A DNA stretch of 64,000 nt from Rhodoligotrophos sp. CJ14 (lineage in GTDB: Bacteria > Pseudomonadota > Alphaproteobacteria > Rhizobiales > Im1), in contig NZ_CP133319.1 in the NCBI RefSeq assembly GCF_038811545.1, positions 1,178,001 through 1,242,000 on the forward strand, written 5' to 3'. A program made the position numbers and the translations under genes. This document shows, piece after piece, positions 38,987 to 48,103 of this stretch. How positions within the stretch are numbered: the first letter of the stretch is position 1; every line of letters begins with the position of its first letter. A model generated the notes under the pieces. That model saw only the letters and a list, made by a program, of their open reading frames with translations. It had not been told where the DNA came from and ran no database searches.

Positions 38987-40405
38987 ATGCAGCCCCAATC
39001 GCACGCCTTTAAGCAGAATGCCGCTCGCGCCCTTCACGACGAGAAGCTGCAGCAGGCACTGCGCCACGTTCCAACCGGCTTCGTCGAGAAGCGCGCCCGC
39101 GCCCGTGACCGGCTGCCGGAATTCGACGCGCTTCGCGACGAGGCGGTCGAGATCAAGAAGCATACCCTTGCCCATCTCGACCTCTACCTCGAAGCCTATG
39201 AGCGCAAGGTTCATGAGACCGGCGGGCACGTGCACTGGGCGCCCACCGCCGCGGACGCACGCCGTATCATCGTTGATCTCTGCAAGGCGCGTGGCGCCAA
39301 GCTGGTGACCAAAGGCAAATCCATGGTCTCCGAGGAGATCGGCCTGAACGATGCGCTTCAGGCCGAGGGCATCAAGCCGGTTGAGACCGATCTCGGCGAA
39401 TACATTATCCAGCTGCGCGGCGAGAGCCCGAGCCACATCATCGCCCCCGCCATTCACTTGACCCGTGATCAGGTCGAGGCGGATTTCCGTCGTGCCCATG
39501 GCGAGCTGCCGCCCGACAGGGTGATCAGCGAGGCACCGGAGCTGGTGGCCGAAGCGCGTACCATGTTGCGGCAGAAATATCTGGACGCGGATATCGGCAT
39601 CACCGGTGCCAATTTCCTCGTTGCCGAGACTGGCTCGTCAATCATCGTGACCAATGAGGGCAATGGCGATCTCACCCAATCGCTGCCCAAGGTCCATATC
39701 GTCGTCACCTCCATCGAGAAACTGGTGCCGACCCTGGAGGATGTGTCCACGATCCTGCGTGTACTCGCCCGCTCGGCCACCGGCCAGGAATTCTCATCCT
39801 ACACCACCTTCTCGACCGGTCCTCGCCGACCCGAGGACCCCGACGGCCCCGAGGAATACCACGTGGTGCTGCTCGACAACGGGCGTTCGGCCCTGCTCGG
39901 CACCGAGTTTCAGGACATGCTGCGCTGCATCCGCTGCGGCGCCTGCCTGAACCATTGCCCGGTCTATCAGGCGGTCGGCGGCCATGCCTATGGCTGGGTC
40001 TATTCCGGTCCCATGGGCGCTGTTCTGACCCCTTCGCTGGTGGGCGTGGACGAGGCCGCCCCTCTGCCCAATGCCTCGACCTTCTGCGGCCGCTGCGAGG
40101 AGGTCTGCCCCATGCGCATTCCGCTGCCGAAGATGATGCGGCATTGGCGGGAGCGGGAATATGAGCGGCACTTGACGCCTGCCACCTATCGCACCGGGCT
40201 GGGATTGTGGGCATGGGCGGCCAAGCGGCCTGGCGTCTACCGCCCCATGGCGTCCCTTGCCGCACGCACCCTTCGCTTTCTCTCGGGCAAGCGCGGCAGA
40301 TTGAGGCGCCTTCCCCTTGCCTCTGGCTGGACGCGATACCGCGATTTTCCCGCGCCCGAGGGCAAGACATTCCAGGAGCTCTGGAAGGAGCGTCGCCGTG
40401 GCTGA
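38987..40405 (+). CDS. lutB: L-lactate utilisation iron-sulfur protein LutB
   Basis: The 472-residue protein combines an N-terminal LUD-type domain (GHVHWAPTAADARRI, KGKSMVSEEIGLN) and two [4Fe-4S] motifs, CIRCGACLNHCPVYQ and CGRCEEVCPMRIPLP, as in LutB/YkgF. It transfers electrons from lactate oxidation. ATG 38987 is used, although an in-frame GTG 18 bases upstream also exists. The stop overlaps lutC by 8 bases. Confidence 0.94.
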   Translation: MQPQSHAFKQNAARALHDEKLQQALRHVPTGFVEKRARARDRLPEFDALRDEAVEIKKHTLAHLDLYLEAYERKVHETGGHVHWAPTAADARRIIVDLCKARGAKLVTKGKSMVSEEIGLNDALQAEGIKPVETDLGEYIIQLRGESPSHIIAPAIHLTRDQVEADFRRAHGELPPDRVISEAPELVAEARTMLRQKYLDADIGITGANFLVAETGSSIIVTNEGNGDLTQSLPKVHIVVTSIEKLVPTLEDVSTILRVLARSATGQEFSSYTTFSTGPRRPEDPDGPEEYHVVLLDNGRSALLGTEFQDMLRCIRCGACLNHCPVYQAVGGHAYGWVYSGPMGAVLTPSLVGVDEAAPLPNASTFCGRCEEVCPMRIPLPKMMRHWREREYERHLTPATYRTGLGLWAWAAKRPGVYRPMASLAARTLRFLSGKRGRLRRLPLASGWTRYRDFPAPEGKTFQELWKERRRG

Positions 40406-41087
40406 TGCCGTCCGCAACCGCGCGAGCGTCCTTGGCGCAATCCGCCGCTCCCTTGCTGTGTCCGGCGAGGAACAGGATCGCCGCACCGCGGTGGACAAGC
40501 GAATGGCAAACCATCGCCGCAACCTCCTTCCACAACGGGCCCAGCTTCCAGACCAGAAGCGGGTGCAGCTTTTTCGGGACATGCTGCTGAGCGTTGATGC
40601 GTCCCTGGTCGATGTCGCCCGGCTCGAAGAAGTGCCCGATGCGGTGGCCGCCTTCCTGCGCTCCCACAACCTTGAGCCACGCTTCCGCATGGGCAAGGAT
40701 GGTTATCTGCGCGGCCTTCCCTGGCACCGCATGCCATCCCTCACCAGGCTCGAGGGACCGGCTGAACCCACCGATGAAACAACCCTGTCGCGCGCCTTCG
40801 GTGGCGTCGCCGAAACAGGCACGCTCGTCCTCACCTCCGGCCCCAGCAATCCCGTAACCCTGAACTTTTTGCCGGAGAACCACATTGTGGTGGTGGAGGC
40901 CGACAGGATCGTTGCCACCTACGAGGATATCTGGCAGCGCCTGCGCTTCTTGAACGGCCCGGGGGTAATGCCGCGCACTGTTAACATGATCACCGGCCCC
41001 TCGCGGACGGCCGATATCGAGCAGACGCTTCAGCTGGGCGCCCATGGTCCCCGACGTCTGCATGTCATTCTCGTCGGCGGCCGCTGA
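40398..41087 (+). CDS. lutC: L-lactate utilisation protein LutC (LUD domain)
   Basis: A 229-residue LUD-domain protein, third component of LutABC. The late motifs SRAFGGVAETGTLVL and LPENHIVVVEADRIV match LutC/YkgG. The start is GTG at 40398 with AAGGAG 7 bases upstream, overlapping lutB by 8 bases; longer frames read into lutB. The FAH-family gene follows after 21 bases. Confidence 0.93.
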   Translation: MADAVRNRASVLGAIRRSLAVSGEEQDRRTAVDKRMANHRRNLLPQRAQLPDQKRVQLFRDMLLSVDASLVDVARLEEVPDAVAAFLRSHNLEPRFRMGKDGYLRGLPWHRMPSLTRLEGPAEPTDETTLSRAFGGVAETGTLVLTSGPSNPVTLNFLPENHIVVVEADRIVATYEDIWQRLRFLNGPGVMPRTVNMITGPSRTADIEQTLQLGAHGPRRLHVILVGGR

Positions 41088-41108
41088 CGATCTTGAGGGA
41101 GGTGCTTG

Positions 41109-41957
41109 ATGAAACTCGTTCGCTATGGGGAAAAAGGCAAGGAGCGTGCTGGCGTCATTGATGCGGAGGGGCGCATCCGGCAGCTCGTGGATTTCATCGA
41201 CGACATCACCCCCGAGACATTTCACCCCAAAAATCTTGATCGCATTCTCGAGCAGGACATCGAGGGCCTCCCCATCGTCAAGACGGAGGAACGCATCGGC
41301 CCTTGCATAGCGGGATCACAGAAATTCCTCGCAATCGGTCTTAACTACGCCGACCACGCGGCGGAAACGGGCGCAACGCCGCCCTCCGAGCCCATATTGT
41401 TCACCAAACATCTCAGCTGCATCAACGGCCCCAATGATGACGTGATCCTCCCACGCGGCTCCCAAAAGAGCGACTGGGAGGTCGAGTTGGGCGTGATCAT
41501 CGGCAAGACCGCCAAATACATCAAGGAAGGCCAGGCGCTCGACTATGTCGCTGGCTATTGCGTCATCAATGACATCTCCGAGCGCGAATATCAGATGGAA
41601 CGCCAGGGCCAATGGGTGAAAGGCAAGTCCTGCGACACTTTTGGGCCGATCGGCCCTTGGCTTGTGACAGCCGATGAGGTGCCTGATCCGCAGAACCTCA
41701 AGCTGTGGCTCGACCTCAATGGCGAGCGCATGCAGAGCGGCACCACCGCCACCATGATCTTCGGAGTTGCCGAGATTGTCGCCTATCTCTCGAACTTCAT
41801 GACCCTGCTCCCGGGTGACATCATCGCCACCGGCACGCCGCCTGGCGTTGGCCTGGGCAAGAAGCCCCCCCGCTTTCTCAAGCCCGGCGATGTCATGACC
41901 CTCGGCATCGAGGGCATGGGCGAGCAGCGTCAGAAGGTGATCGCTGACCAGGGGTAG
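41109..41957 (+). CDS. fumarylacetoacetate hydrolase family protein (diketo-deoxy-sugar-acid hydrolase-like)
   Basis: The 282-residue protein has the FAH fold: IGLNYADHAAETG for the active-site histidine, SDWEVELGVIIGK with the metal-binding glutamates, and TGTPPGVGLGKKPP near the C-terminus. Its form is close to enzymes that split 2,4-diketo-3-deoxy-L-fuconate or -rhamnonate into pyruvate and lactate. Placement directly after lutABC fits release of L-lactate for LutABC to use (inference). GGAGG lies 6 bases before ATG 41109. Homologues may instead act on acylpyruvates. Confidence 0.85.
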   Translation: MKLVRYGEKGKERAGVIDAEGRIRQLVDFIDDITPETFHPKNLDRILEQDIEGLPIVKTEERIGPCIAGSQKFLAIGLNYADHAAETGATPPSEPILFTKHLSCINGPNDDVILPRGSQKSDWEVELGVIIGKTAKYIKEGQALDYVAGYCVINDISEREYQMERQGQWVKGKSCDTFGPIGPWLVTADEVPDPQNLKLWLDLNGERMQSGTTATMIFGVAEIVAYLSNFMTLLPGDIIATGTPPGVGLGKKPPRFLKPGDVMTLGIEGMGEQRQKVIADQG

Positions 41958-41959
41958 AA

Positions 41960-41973
41960 GGCTCGGGCGAGCC
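41960..41973. terminator. Hairpin between convergent FAH and gckA genes
   Basis: GGCTCG-GG-CGAGCC lies in the 31-base gap between the two stops, so it may end transcription on both strands. It has no T run. Confidence 0.45.
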
Positions 41974-41988
41974 TCGGCTTCTCCGCCC

Positions 41989-43293
41989 TTACTTCGGGAT
42001 CAGCACCGCCCGGAAGTCATTGACATTCGTATGGGTTGGTCCCGTCACCACGAGATCATCGAGGGCTGAGAAAAAGCTATAGGCATCATGCCCATCGAGC
42101 ATCGCGCGCGCATCGAGCCCGAGCGCTTCTGCGCGCCCCAGCGTGTCCGGGGTGACGATCGCACCCGCATTGTCTTCGCTGCCATCAATCCCATCTGTAT
42201 CGCAGGCAATCGCCGATACCCCCTCAACTCCCGCAAGTCCGATAGCGAGTGCGAGTGCATATTCGGCATTGCGCCCGCCCCGTCCATGTCCTTGGCCCTT
42301 CTCGCTGGCCAGCGTGACGGTGGTCTCGCCCCCTGAGAGAATGACTGCGGGACGTTTGACCGGCACGCGACCGGCCGCAAGCTCGCGGGCAAATTCCGCA
42401 TGGGCAAAGCCCACCTCCCTCGCCTCTCCTTCCACCCGGTCCCCGAGATCAACAACCGTATAGCCGGCTGCTTCAGCAACGGCCCGGGCGGCGGCAAGAG
42501 ACAGGCTCGGCGCGGCAATGATCCGGGCTTCCGTTCGCTCTAATTGTGGATCTCCCGGCTTTGGCGTTTCCGAGGCGGGATTTTGCAGCCATTGCAAGAC
42601 GGGTTCTGGCGCTTCGATACGGTATTTGCCAAGCACCGCCAGCGCCTCGGCCCGGGTGGTCGCATCGGCAAGTCCCGGTCCCGACGCCACCGTTGAGGGA
42701 TCATCAGCTGGGACGTCAGAAATCAGCAGAGAGACACAGCGTGCAGGCCAGGCGGCTTGCGCGAGCCGGCCGCCTTTGATCGCCGAGAGATGCTTGCGCA
42801 CGCAATTCATTTCGGTGATGGTCGCGCCCGACGCGAGCAGCGCGCGATTGACCTCCTGCTTATCCGCAAACTCGATGCCATCAGCCGGCAGAGCCATCAA
42901 AGCCGAGCCGCCACCCGAGATGAGGCAGATCAAGAGGTCATTCTCGCCAAGGCTCGTGGCGAGGCTCAGAATACGCTGCGCCGCCCTGTGTCCCGCTGCA
43001 TCGGGAACCGGATGCGCCGCCTCCACCACCTCGATATGCCGCGTCAGCATTCCATGGCCATAGCGCGTGATCACCAGGCCCTCGAGCGGCCGCGACCAAT
43101 GCTCTTCCAATGCGCGCGCCATGGCGGCCGCAGCCTTACCAGCGCCGACCACCAGCGTGCGTCCGCTCGGCGGTTCAGGCAGATGCCTCGCCAGCACCGC
43201 CGCGGGATCGGCAGCTTTCACCGCTGCCGAAAACATCTCCATCAACAGGGCACGATCTCTGTTCTCAGGCGCGAGCTGGTGTTCATCGGCCAT
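41989..43293 (-). CDS. gckA: glycerate 2-kinase (MOFRL family)
   Basis: The enzyme phosphorylates D-glycerate to 2-phosphoglycerate. The 434-residue protein shows the DUF4147 N-domain (LVVGAGKAAAAMARALEE, ISGGGSALMALP, EMNCVRKHLSAIKGGRLA) and C-terminal MOFRL domain (LSGGETTVTLAS, GRGGRNAEYALALAI, DTDGIDGSEDNAGAIV). ATG 43293 is chosen because MADEHQL fits better than an upstream in-frame start at 43359. With glcDEF it fits glyoxylate-to-glycerate salvage. Confidence 0.93.
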   Translation of the reverse strand: MADEHQLAPENRDRALLMEMFSAAVKAADPAAVLARHLPEPPSGRTLVVGAGKAAAAMARALEEHWSRPLEGLVITRYGHGMLTRHIEVVEAAHPVPDAAGHRAAQRILSLATSLGENDLLICLISGGGSALMALPADGIEFADKQEVNRALLASGATITEMNCVRKHLSAIKGGRLAQAAWPARCVSLLISDVPADDPSTVASGPGLADATTRAEALAVLGKYRIEAPEPVLQWLQNPASETPKPGDPQLERTEARIIAAPSLSLAAARAVAEAAGYTVVDLGDRVEGEAREVGFAHAEFARELAAGRVPVKRPAVILSGGETTVTLASEKGQGHGRGGRNAEYALALAIGLAGVEGVSAIACDTDGIDGSEDNAGAIVTPDTLGRAEALGLDARAMLDGHDAYSFFSALDDLVVTGPTHTNVNDFRAVLIPK

Positions 43294-43389
43294 AGGTCTT
43301 GAACTCCGGGTCCGAGCGGTCCTAAAGAGCGACCGAAGGTACCCTTCTCGGCTGGCCAAGAAAATCCCTTGAGCCGCCTTTGGCCGAAA

Positions 43390-44367
43390 TTAGCGCAAGC
43401 CCGCTTGCGCGAAGGCCTGTTCCGCTCCGCTATGCCAAGGCGGCGCCTCTCCAGCCTCCGCAAGGCTTTTCGTGGTCACCTCGCGCAAGGCGGGATGAAG
43501 TGCCGCAAAGCGCCCGAGTTCATGGATAATCGTTTGGGTCACCGCCGCGACCACCGCCGGCTCCGTCTGTTCGGAAGTGACGAGCGCCGCCATCGTGCCG
43601 AAACTTTCGATCGCCTTGGCCTGGCCATCATAGACATCGGCCGGGATCACCATCTTTCGGTATTCAGGATGCGCTTTCACGATCGCATCGACGGCGGGCC
43701 CGGTGACATCGATCAGATGTGCGTCACATCCGGCCAGCGTCTCCTCGGTACTCGCCGAGGGATGCCCCGCCAACCAGATGAAGGCGTCGATCGTGTCGTC
43801 GCAGAGCGCCTGCCCCTGTTCGGTCGATGTGAGATGAACCGCCTCGATATCCTCATCGCTCCAGCCGAGCGCCGCCTGGATCTGGCGCCAGGTCGCAAGC
43901 GAGCCCGAGCCCGTATTCCCGATCCCAATCCGCTTGCCTTTGAGATCAGCAAGCGTGCGGATATTTGCGTTGTTATGGGCGATGATCGTGACCGTTTCGG
44001 CATAGAGGCTCATGACCTTGCGCAGGTTGGCAACGGCCGAACCTTGCCAGCCTCCCGTTCCGAGATAGGACTGCTCGGCCACATCGGCTTGCACGATCGC
44101 AAATTGAATGGCGCCCCGTTCCAAGGCCCGGATGTTCTCAACCGAGCCGTCGGTGGTCTGGACCGTGCAGAAAAGCCCGAGCGCCTGCCGTCTCTCGTTG
44201 ATCAGCCGACAGATCGCACCGCTCACCGGATAATAGACGCCCGTCACGCCCCCCGTTCCGATCGAGATCGTTCTTAGCGCTTCGCCCTTCCCCGGGGTTT
44301 CTGCACCCACCGCTGAAACGCCAAGTCCGATTGCGGCGGCGATCGCTATCAGCACCGAAGATTTCAT
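43390..44367 (-). CDS. TAXI family TRAP transporter solute-binding protein
   Basis: The 325-residue periplasmic protein has a signal peptide (residues about 1-22, ending GVSAVGAE), then ISIGTGGVTGVYYPVSGAICR, the TAXI hallmark, and VQTTDGSVENIRALERGAIQFAIVQAD in outline. These proteins bind carboxylic or amino acids, often glutamate-like, for TRAP transport. No fused DctQM permease is adjacent on either side, so it is orphaned in the window. GGGGAG lies just before ATG 44367; gckA is 96 bases downstream. Confidence 0.88.
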   Translation of the reverse strand: MKSSVLIAIAAAIGLGVSAVGAETPGKGEALRTISIGTGGVTGVYYPVSGAICRLINERRQALGLFCTVQTTDGSVENIRALERGAIQFAIVQADVAEQSYLGTGGWQGSAVANLRKVMSLYAETVTIIAHNNANIRTLADLKGKRIGIGNTGSGSLATWRQIQAALGWSDEDIEAVHLTSTEQGQALCDDTIDAFIWLAGHPSASTEETLAGCDAHLIDVTGPAVDAIVKAHPEYRKMVIPADVYDGQAKAIESFGTMAALVTSEQTEPAVVAAVTQTIIHELGRFAALHPALREVTTKSLAEAGEAPPWHSGAEQAFAQAGLR

Positions 44368-44597
44368 GGCTCCCCTGCGCAACTCCCGACGCGGCCCCTC
44401 CCACATCGGTCCACCGCGAAGATCTTCTAGACCGATCATAACGGAAGCTTGCAAGCCCGCCAGGGACAGCTGTGACCTTATTGCGCCAGCGTTGCTGAAA
44501 CCCCACAGCCATTCCGGTGATACGGAAACGTCTACGATGCAGGATGAGGATTCCGGGGGTGTCGACAGACGACAACGCTCTACACGGACCCGCGAAG

Positions 44598-45437
44598 CTA
44601 CCGCGTCTCCAATCCGGCAGTTCTGAGGGTCGGCTGGTTCGCAGATTGAGCTTTGCCGAACAGGATTTGTTCTATTTGCAGGACCCGCTCTCTTCGCCGT
44701 GCGAGCGCCTTGCTGAATCTTCCAAACAGACGCCCCTTCGTCTTTTCCTCACGGCTGGCCTGGAGATGTTCGATGAATATTTCCGGTGACGACTCGTCAT
44801 CGATCCTGTCGAAAATCCAGCAGAATTCAACGGGCAAACGTTCAATATTGAAAAGCGGCTTCGCGCCTGCCGCGTCTTCCGCAATGATCCTTTCCAGCAC
44901 CAGTTGGTCCCATAGCGTGGGATCATTCGCGCATGCAGCCTTCCATTTCTCGAGCAGACTGACGGCCGTCTGCGAGTCATTGACAAGCAATGTGCCGCTT
45001 AAGAGACGGCCGGTTGGAGCATAATAGGCCGCGAGATCGCCGCTGAAGCACGTGAGCTTGGGCCATGGATTGCGATGAAGAACGGCATCCACGTCAAGAT
45101 AGAGCAGTTGCCCGCAGTGCTTCCTGCGCATGTCCAGCAATATGCTCGGCTTGAGGCCGGCGTTGCGGACCCATGACCCAAGGGACGGAACGGCCATAAT
45201 ATCAACTCTCAGCCCCAGCAATTCAGCAGATTTCAGCAGCCGGTCCTTCTCGATCTCATAGACACCCCCGGTGGTGTAAAAAGCGACGATGACCCCTTCG
45301 CGCTGCATGGCGATGGATCGTCGCGCCACCAGCTCGCCAAAGCTGGGAAATGCAGGCACGCTTCTCTGGCGCTTTGGTGTCCAACCTCTAAATCTGTTGA
45401 TCGCTGTGAGCGATATTTCCTCAAAACTGCTGGTCAT
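44598..45437 (-). CDS. Predicted glycosyltransferase (DXD-type)
   Basis: This 279-residue protein is not a family I can name firmly. It has the nucleotide-sugar motif LLYLDVDAVLHRNPW (D-x-D near residue 113), preceded by KPSILLDMRRKHCG, as in nucleotide-diphospho-sugar transferases, and a basic C-terminal region. The start is uncertain: ATG 45437 has a distant GGAGG, and ATG 45473 has none. The base composition looks lower in GC than in the neighbouring metabolic genes. It belongs to a three-gene glycosyltransferase patch. Confidence 0.7.
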   Translation of the reverse strand: MTSSFEEISLTAINRFRGWTPKRQRSVPAFPSFGELVARRSIAMQREGVIVAFYTTGGVYEIEKDRLLKSAELLGLRVDIMAVPSLGSWVRNAGLKPSILLDMRRKHCGQLLYLDVDAVLHRNPWPKLTCFSGDLAAYYAPTGRLLSGTLLVNDSQTAVSLLEKWKAACANDPTLWDQLVLERIIAEDAAGAKPLFNIERLPVEFCWIFDRIDDESSPEIFIEHLQASREEKTKGRLFGRFSKALARRRERVLQIEQILFGKAQSANQPTLRTAGLETR

Positions 45438-45588
45438 GTTGGATACGTACCCTCCAGGTTGCAGTCCGGACATTTTCTATAATTGCGAGAGTTAAGGTCA
45501 GCCGCCATCCACGCCGCACCAAGCAGCTGTAGTGCGAACTTACCGCCCCAGTGACATTTACGCTCGGATGCTGCCCGACTGGCCTCCG

Positions 45589-46530
45589 TCAGGCTAATCG
45601 CTGGCCGTGCAGAGGCATTTTGAGCTGGCCACGGTCCCTCAGCATCCCCAGCACGCTGCGGCGCTTGCGGATCCGACGGACCACTTCGATGGCCACCTCG
45701 ACCACCAGGCCAAGAGCCGTGGCCGGACTATGAAGGACGAGCAGGGCCCAGACAGCGGCGCGGCCATGGATATATGCAAAGTCACGTTTGCCACGCCGCC
45801 GGCGCTGCGCGAGAGCAAGCGCCAATCGGGACGCGGCGCATTGCGCGATCACATGGCGGCGGCTGGTATTGTTGGCATGTTGCCGGTAATGGTGCAGAAC
45901 ATTCGGCAGGTTGCGGATCTCGCCTAGCTCCTCGAGACGGAGGAACAGATCATTATCCTCTTGATAGATCAGGGCGGGGCGATAAGCGCCAGCTGCGATG
46001 ACGGAGCTGAGTCGCATCATTACGGTGGCATGCACGAGGGCCACAGACATTTTCCAGCCGCCAAGACTGCTGCGCGGCCGTTCCGGCTTGACGCTGATCT
46101 TCCGGCCAGCAAGGCTGATCGGCAGGACTTCTGTCGGGCCGATAAAGCTCAGGGCCGAGCCCACCGCGACCACATTCGGATGCTGATCGAGATAGCTGAC
46201 TTGCATCGCCAGTCGGTGAGGATCGGCAAGATCATCGGCGTCCATGATCGCGAGATAGCATCCTCGCGCGGCCGCGATCGCTGCGTTCAGTGCTGGGATT
46301 CGTCCCGGCTCAGGGCTCGACAAGCAAACGATGCGGCTGTCCTCTGCGGCGAGCCTGCAGACGACCTGTGCCGTGTCGTCGGTTGAGTGGTCATCCACCA
46401 CGAGAAGCTCGAAATCCTCATAGGTCTGCTCAAGCAGACTACGAATCGCCGCCTCGATATGGTCGCCCGCATTGCGCGCTGTTATTACGATAGACACCTT
46501 ATGGTTGAATTGCGGCCAGCACCTGCTCAC
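45589..46530 (-). CDS. family 2 glycosyltransferase
   Basis: The 313-residue protein has a GT-A fold: VSIVITARNAGDHIEAAI, FELLVVDDHSTDDTA, and AIMDADDLADPHRL carrying the DXD motif for the metal-bound nucleotide sugar. IYQEDNDLFLRL is the likely catalytic ED region. No transmembrane pore domain follows, although a hydrophobic segment near residue 265 may anchor it. It is divergent from the GT8-like gene at 46739. Acceptor and sugar are unknown. Confidence 0.88.
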   Translation of the reverse strand: MSRCWPQFNHKVSIVITARNAGDHIEAAIRSLLEQTYEDFELLVVDDHSTDDTAQVVCRLAAEDSRIVCLSSPEPGRIPALNAAIAAARGCYLAIMDADDLADPHRLAMQVSYLDQHPNVVAVGSALSFIGPTEVLPISLAGRKISVKPERPRSSLGGWKMSVALVHATVMMRLSSVIAAGAYRPALIYQEDNDLFLRLEELGEIRNLPNVLHHYRQHANNTSRRHVIAQCAASRLALALAQRRRRGKRDFAYIHGRAAVWALLVLHSPATALGLVVEVAIEVVRRIRKRRSVLGMLRDRGQLKMPLHGQRLA

Positions 46531-46738
46531 AAGAGCGCCCCTTCCGTCTGTTGGACCACGCCAATCTCGACCTCACCGATGTGGCTAAATTTGGTCATCG
46601 TTACGCCCCACGATGGCCTGCCTGGCGTCGCGCAGGGCAAATAGGCTTGATTCTCACCCTTGCGTAATTTATCCATGTGGATCATGCCAAATGCAGAGTA
46701 ATGCTGAACCCAGCCGCGGGAGCGGGAGCGGGGATCCT

Positions 46739-47638
46739 ATGGGTGCTGTCAAGAACACGGTCTTCATTCACACGAACGCCAAGCAGATGGTCGGCGCCCT
46801 CGTGGCAGCTCACTCGCTGAAGCGGAATTCGAAGAAGCCGGATGCGTTCGATGTGCGGATTATCACCCAAGAAGACTATCCGCTTTTCAAGGAATATGAA
46901 GGCAAGCGCTTTCTGCGTGCCGGCACCCAGCGGGTCTGGGTCAATGATGATCTTCAGTCCTTCACGCCCCTGCGGTTCCTGCCGCCCGAACTGATGTCCT
47001 ACCAGGGTCGTGCTGTAGTAATTGACCCCGACATTTTCGCGGTCGGTGACATCACCGAGTTGCTCGAACGCGACATGGAGGGCAAGGCGATTTTTGCCCG
47101 CCCCCGCCCCGGCCATAACGGGCGCTCCGATTATGTGGCCAGCAGTGTGATGTTACTCGACTGCGCGAAGCTCCGTCATTGGAACTTGGCGGAGAATTTC
47201 GAGGCGCTGTTCCGCAATGAGCGGGACTATGAGGACTGGATCATCCTGGCCTATGAGCCTCGTGAGAGCCTAGGCGCGCTCGAGCCCGAATGGAACGACT
47301 TCGACCGCCTGACCGCCAAGACGCGGCTCTTGCACAACACCAAGCGCAAGACCCAGCCCTGGAAAACGGGCCTGCCGATCGACTTCACCAATCGCGTGAA
47401 ACTCGAATGGCTCGCGAAGATCCTTGGGAGCAATGGCATTACACTGCCCGGGCGCTATAAGCGCCACCCCGACCCAAACCAGGAGAACCTGTTTTTTGGA
47501 CTGCTGAGGGAATGCGTCGAGAATGGCCAGATCTCCGAGAGCTACCTCAAGCAGGAGATTGAGCGCCAGCATATCCGTCCTGATGCTCTCGTTCAGATGA
47601 AGAAGGCTCCGGACCTAGCTGAGCTGCACCTTTCCTGA
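46739..47638 (+). CDS. Predicted GT8-like glycosyltransferase
   Basis: A 299-residue protein with [20 protein letters not shown] at the N-terminus (GT8-like opening) and [20 protein letters not shown] (D-P-D, about residue 96) as a plausible metal/nucleotide-sugar motif. I do not recognise an exact family. The start is uncertain: ATG 46739 has GGGGA about 6 bases upstream, while ATG 46691 gives 16 more residues with a weak site. It is divergent from the GT2 gene. Confidence 0.7.
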   Translation: MGAVKNTVFIHTNAKQMVGALVAAHSLKRNSKKPDAFDVRIITQEDYPLFKEYEGKRFLRAGTQRVWVNDDLQSFTPLRFLPPELMSYQGRAVVIDPDIFAVGDITELLERDMEGKAIFARPRPGHNGRSDYVASSVMLLDCAKLRHWNLAENFEALFRNERDYEDWIILAYEPRESLGALEPEWNDFDRLTAKTRLLHNTKRKTQPWKTGLPIDFTNRVKLEWLAKILGSNGITLPGRYKRHPDPNQENLFFGLLRECVENGQISESYLKQEIERQHIRPDALVQMKKAPDLAELHLS

Positions 47639-47820
47639 GATCTCCGCCGCCGAGGATTGTGCCTCTGCGTCACCGCGTCGCCACCTTGGGGCCACGAGAA
47701 GATGCCGGTTTGGTGGAACGATTTTGTGTCTCTCGGCTTTACCTAGCGCTTGTGACCGGAATGCACTTGGTTGCACATGCAGCCGGGAGGTTACAGTGTG
47801 CGGCACGGAGAGATCTATCG

Positions 47821-47994
47821 ATGCTGAAATGGGCACTTATCTTTTTTGTCGTATCCCTTATTGCGGGTGCTCTCGGATTCTCCGGAGTCGCCACGGCCGC
47901 CGGGTCTATCGCGAAAATATTGTTCGTCGTTTTCCTTATCGTCTGCTTGGTCTTCCTGATTCTCGCCTTTGTCGCAGGTGAGATCCTGCTATGA
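47821..47994 (+). CDS. DUF1328 small membrane protein
   Basis: A 57-residue protein made of two hydrophobic helices, [20 protein letters not shown] and a second from about residue 31 to 50, with the [17 protein letters not shown] loop typical of DUF1328 (YtjA). GGAGAG lies 8 bases before ATG 47821. Family members are often stress-induced in alphaproteobacteria; upstream GGAAC at 47715 followed 16 bases later by GCTT is only a partial match to an EcfG promoter. Confidence 0.85.
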   Translation: MLKWALIFFVVSLIAGALGFSGVATAAGSIAKILFVVFLIVCLVFLILAFVAGEILL

Positions 47995-48019
47995 TAACGG
48001 TTTATTAACCAATTATCAT
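47991..48019 (+). terminator. AT-rich hairpin overlapping the DUF1328 stop codon
   Basis: ATGATAA-c-GGTT-TATT-AACC-aa-TTATCAT pairs across the stop codon of DUF1328. Terminator or attenuator are both possible; the stop codon lies inside the first arm. Confidence 0.45.
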
Positions 48020-48103
48020 CTTAGCTGTCACTTGGGCACTGCAGCACTTAGCAGCAATTTGGACCAACTTCAGCGGACGCGTGACTGACTGAGGAGCAGC
48101 AAT

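Noticed and set aside
47715-47740. EcfG-type promoter before DUF1328
   Set aside because: GGAAC is present but the downstream element is GCTT rather than CGTT; too weak to list as a feature.
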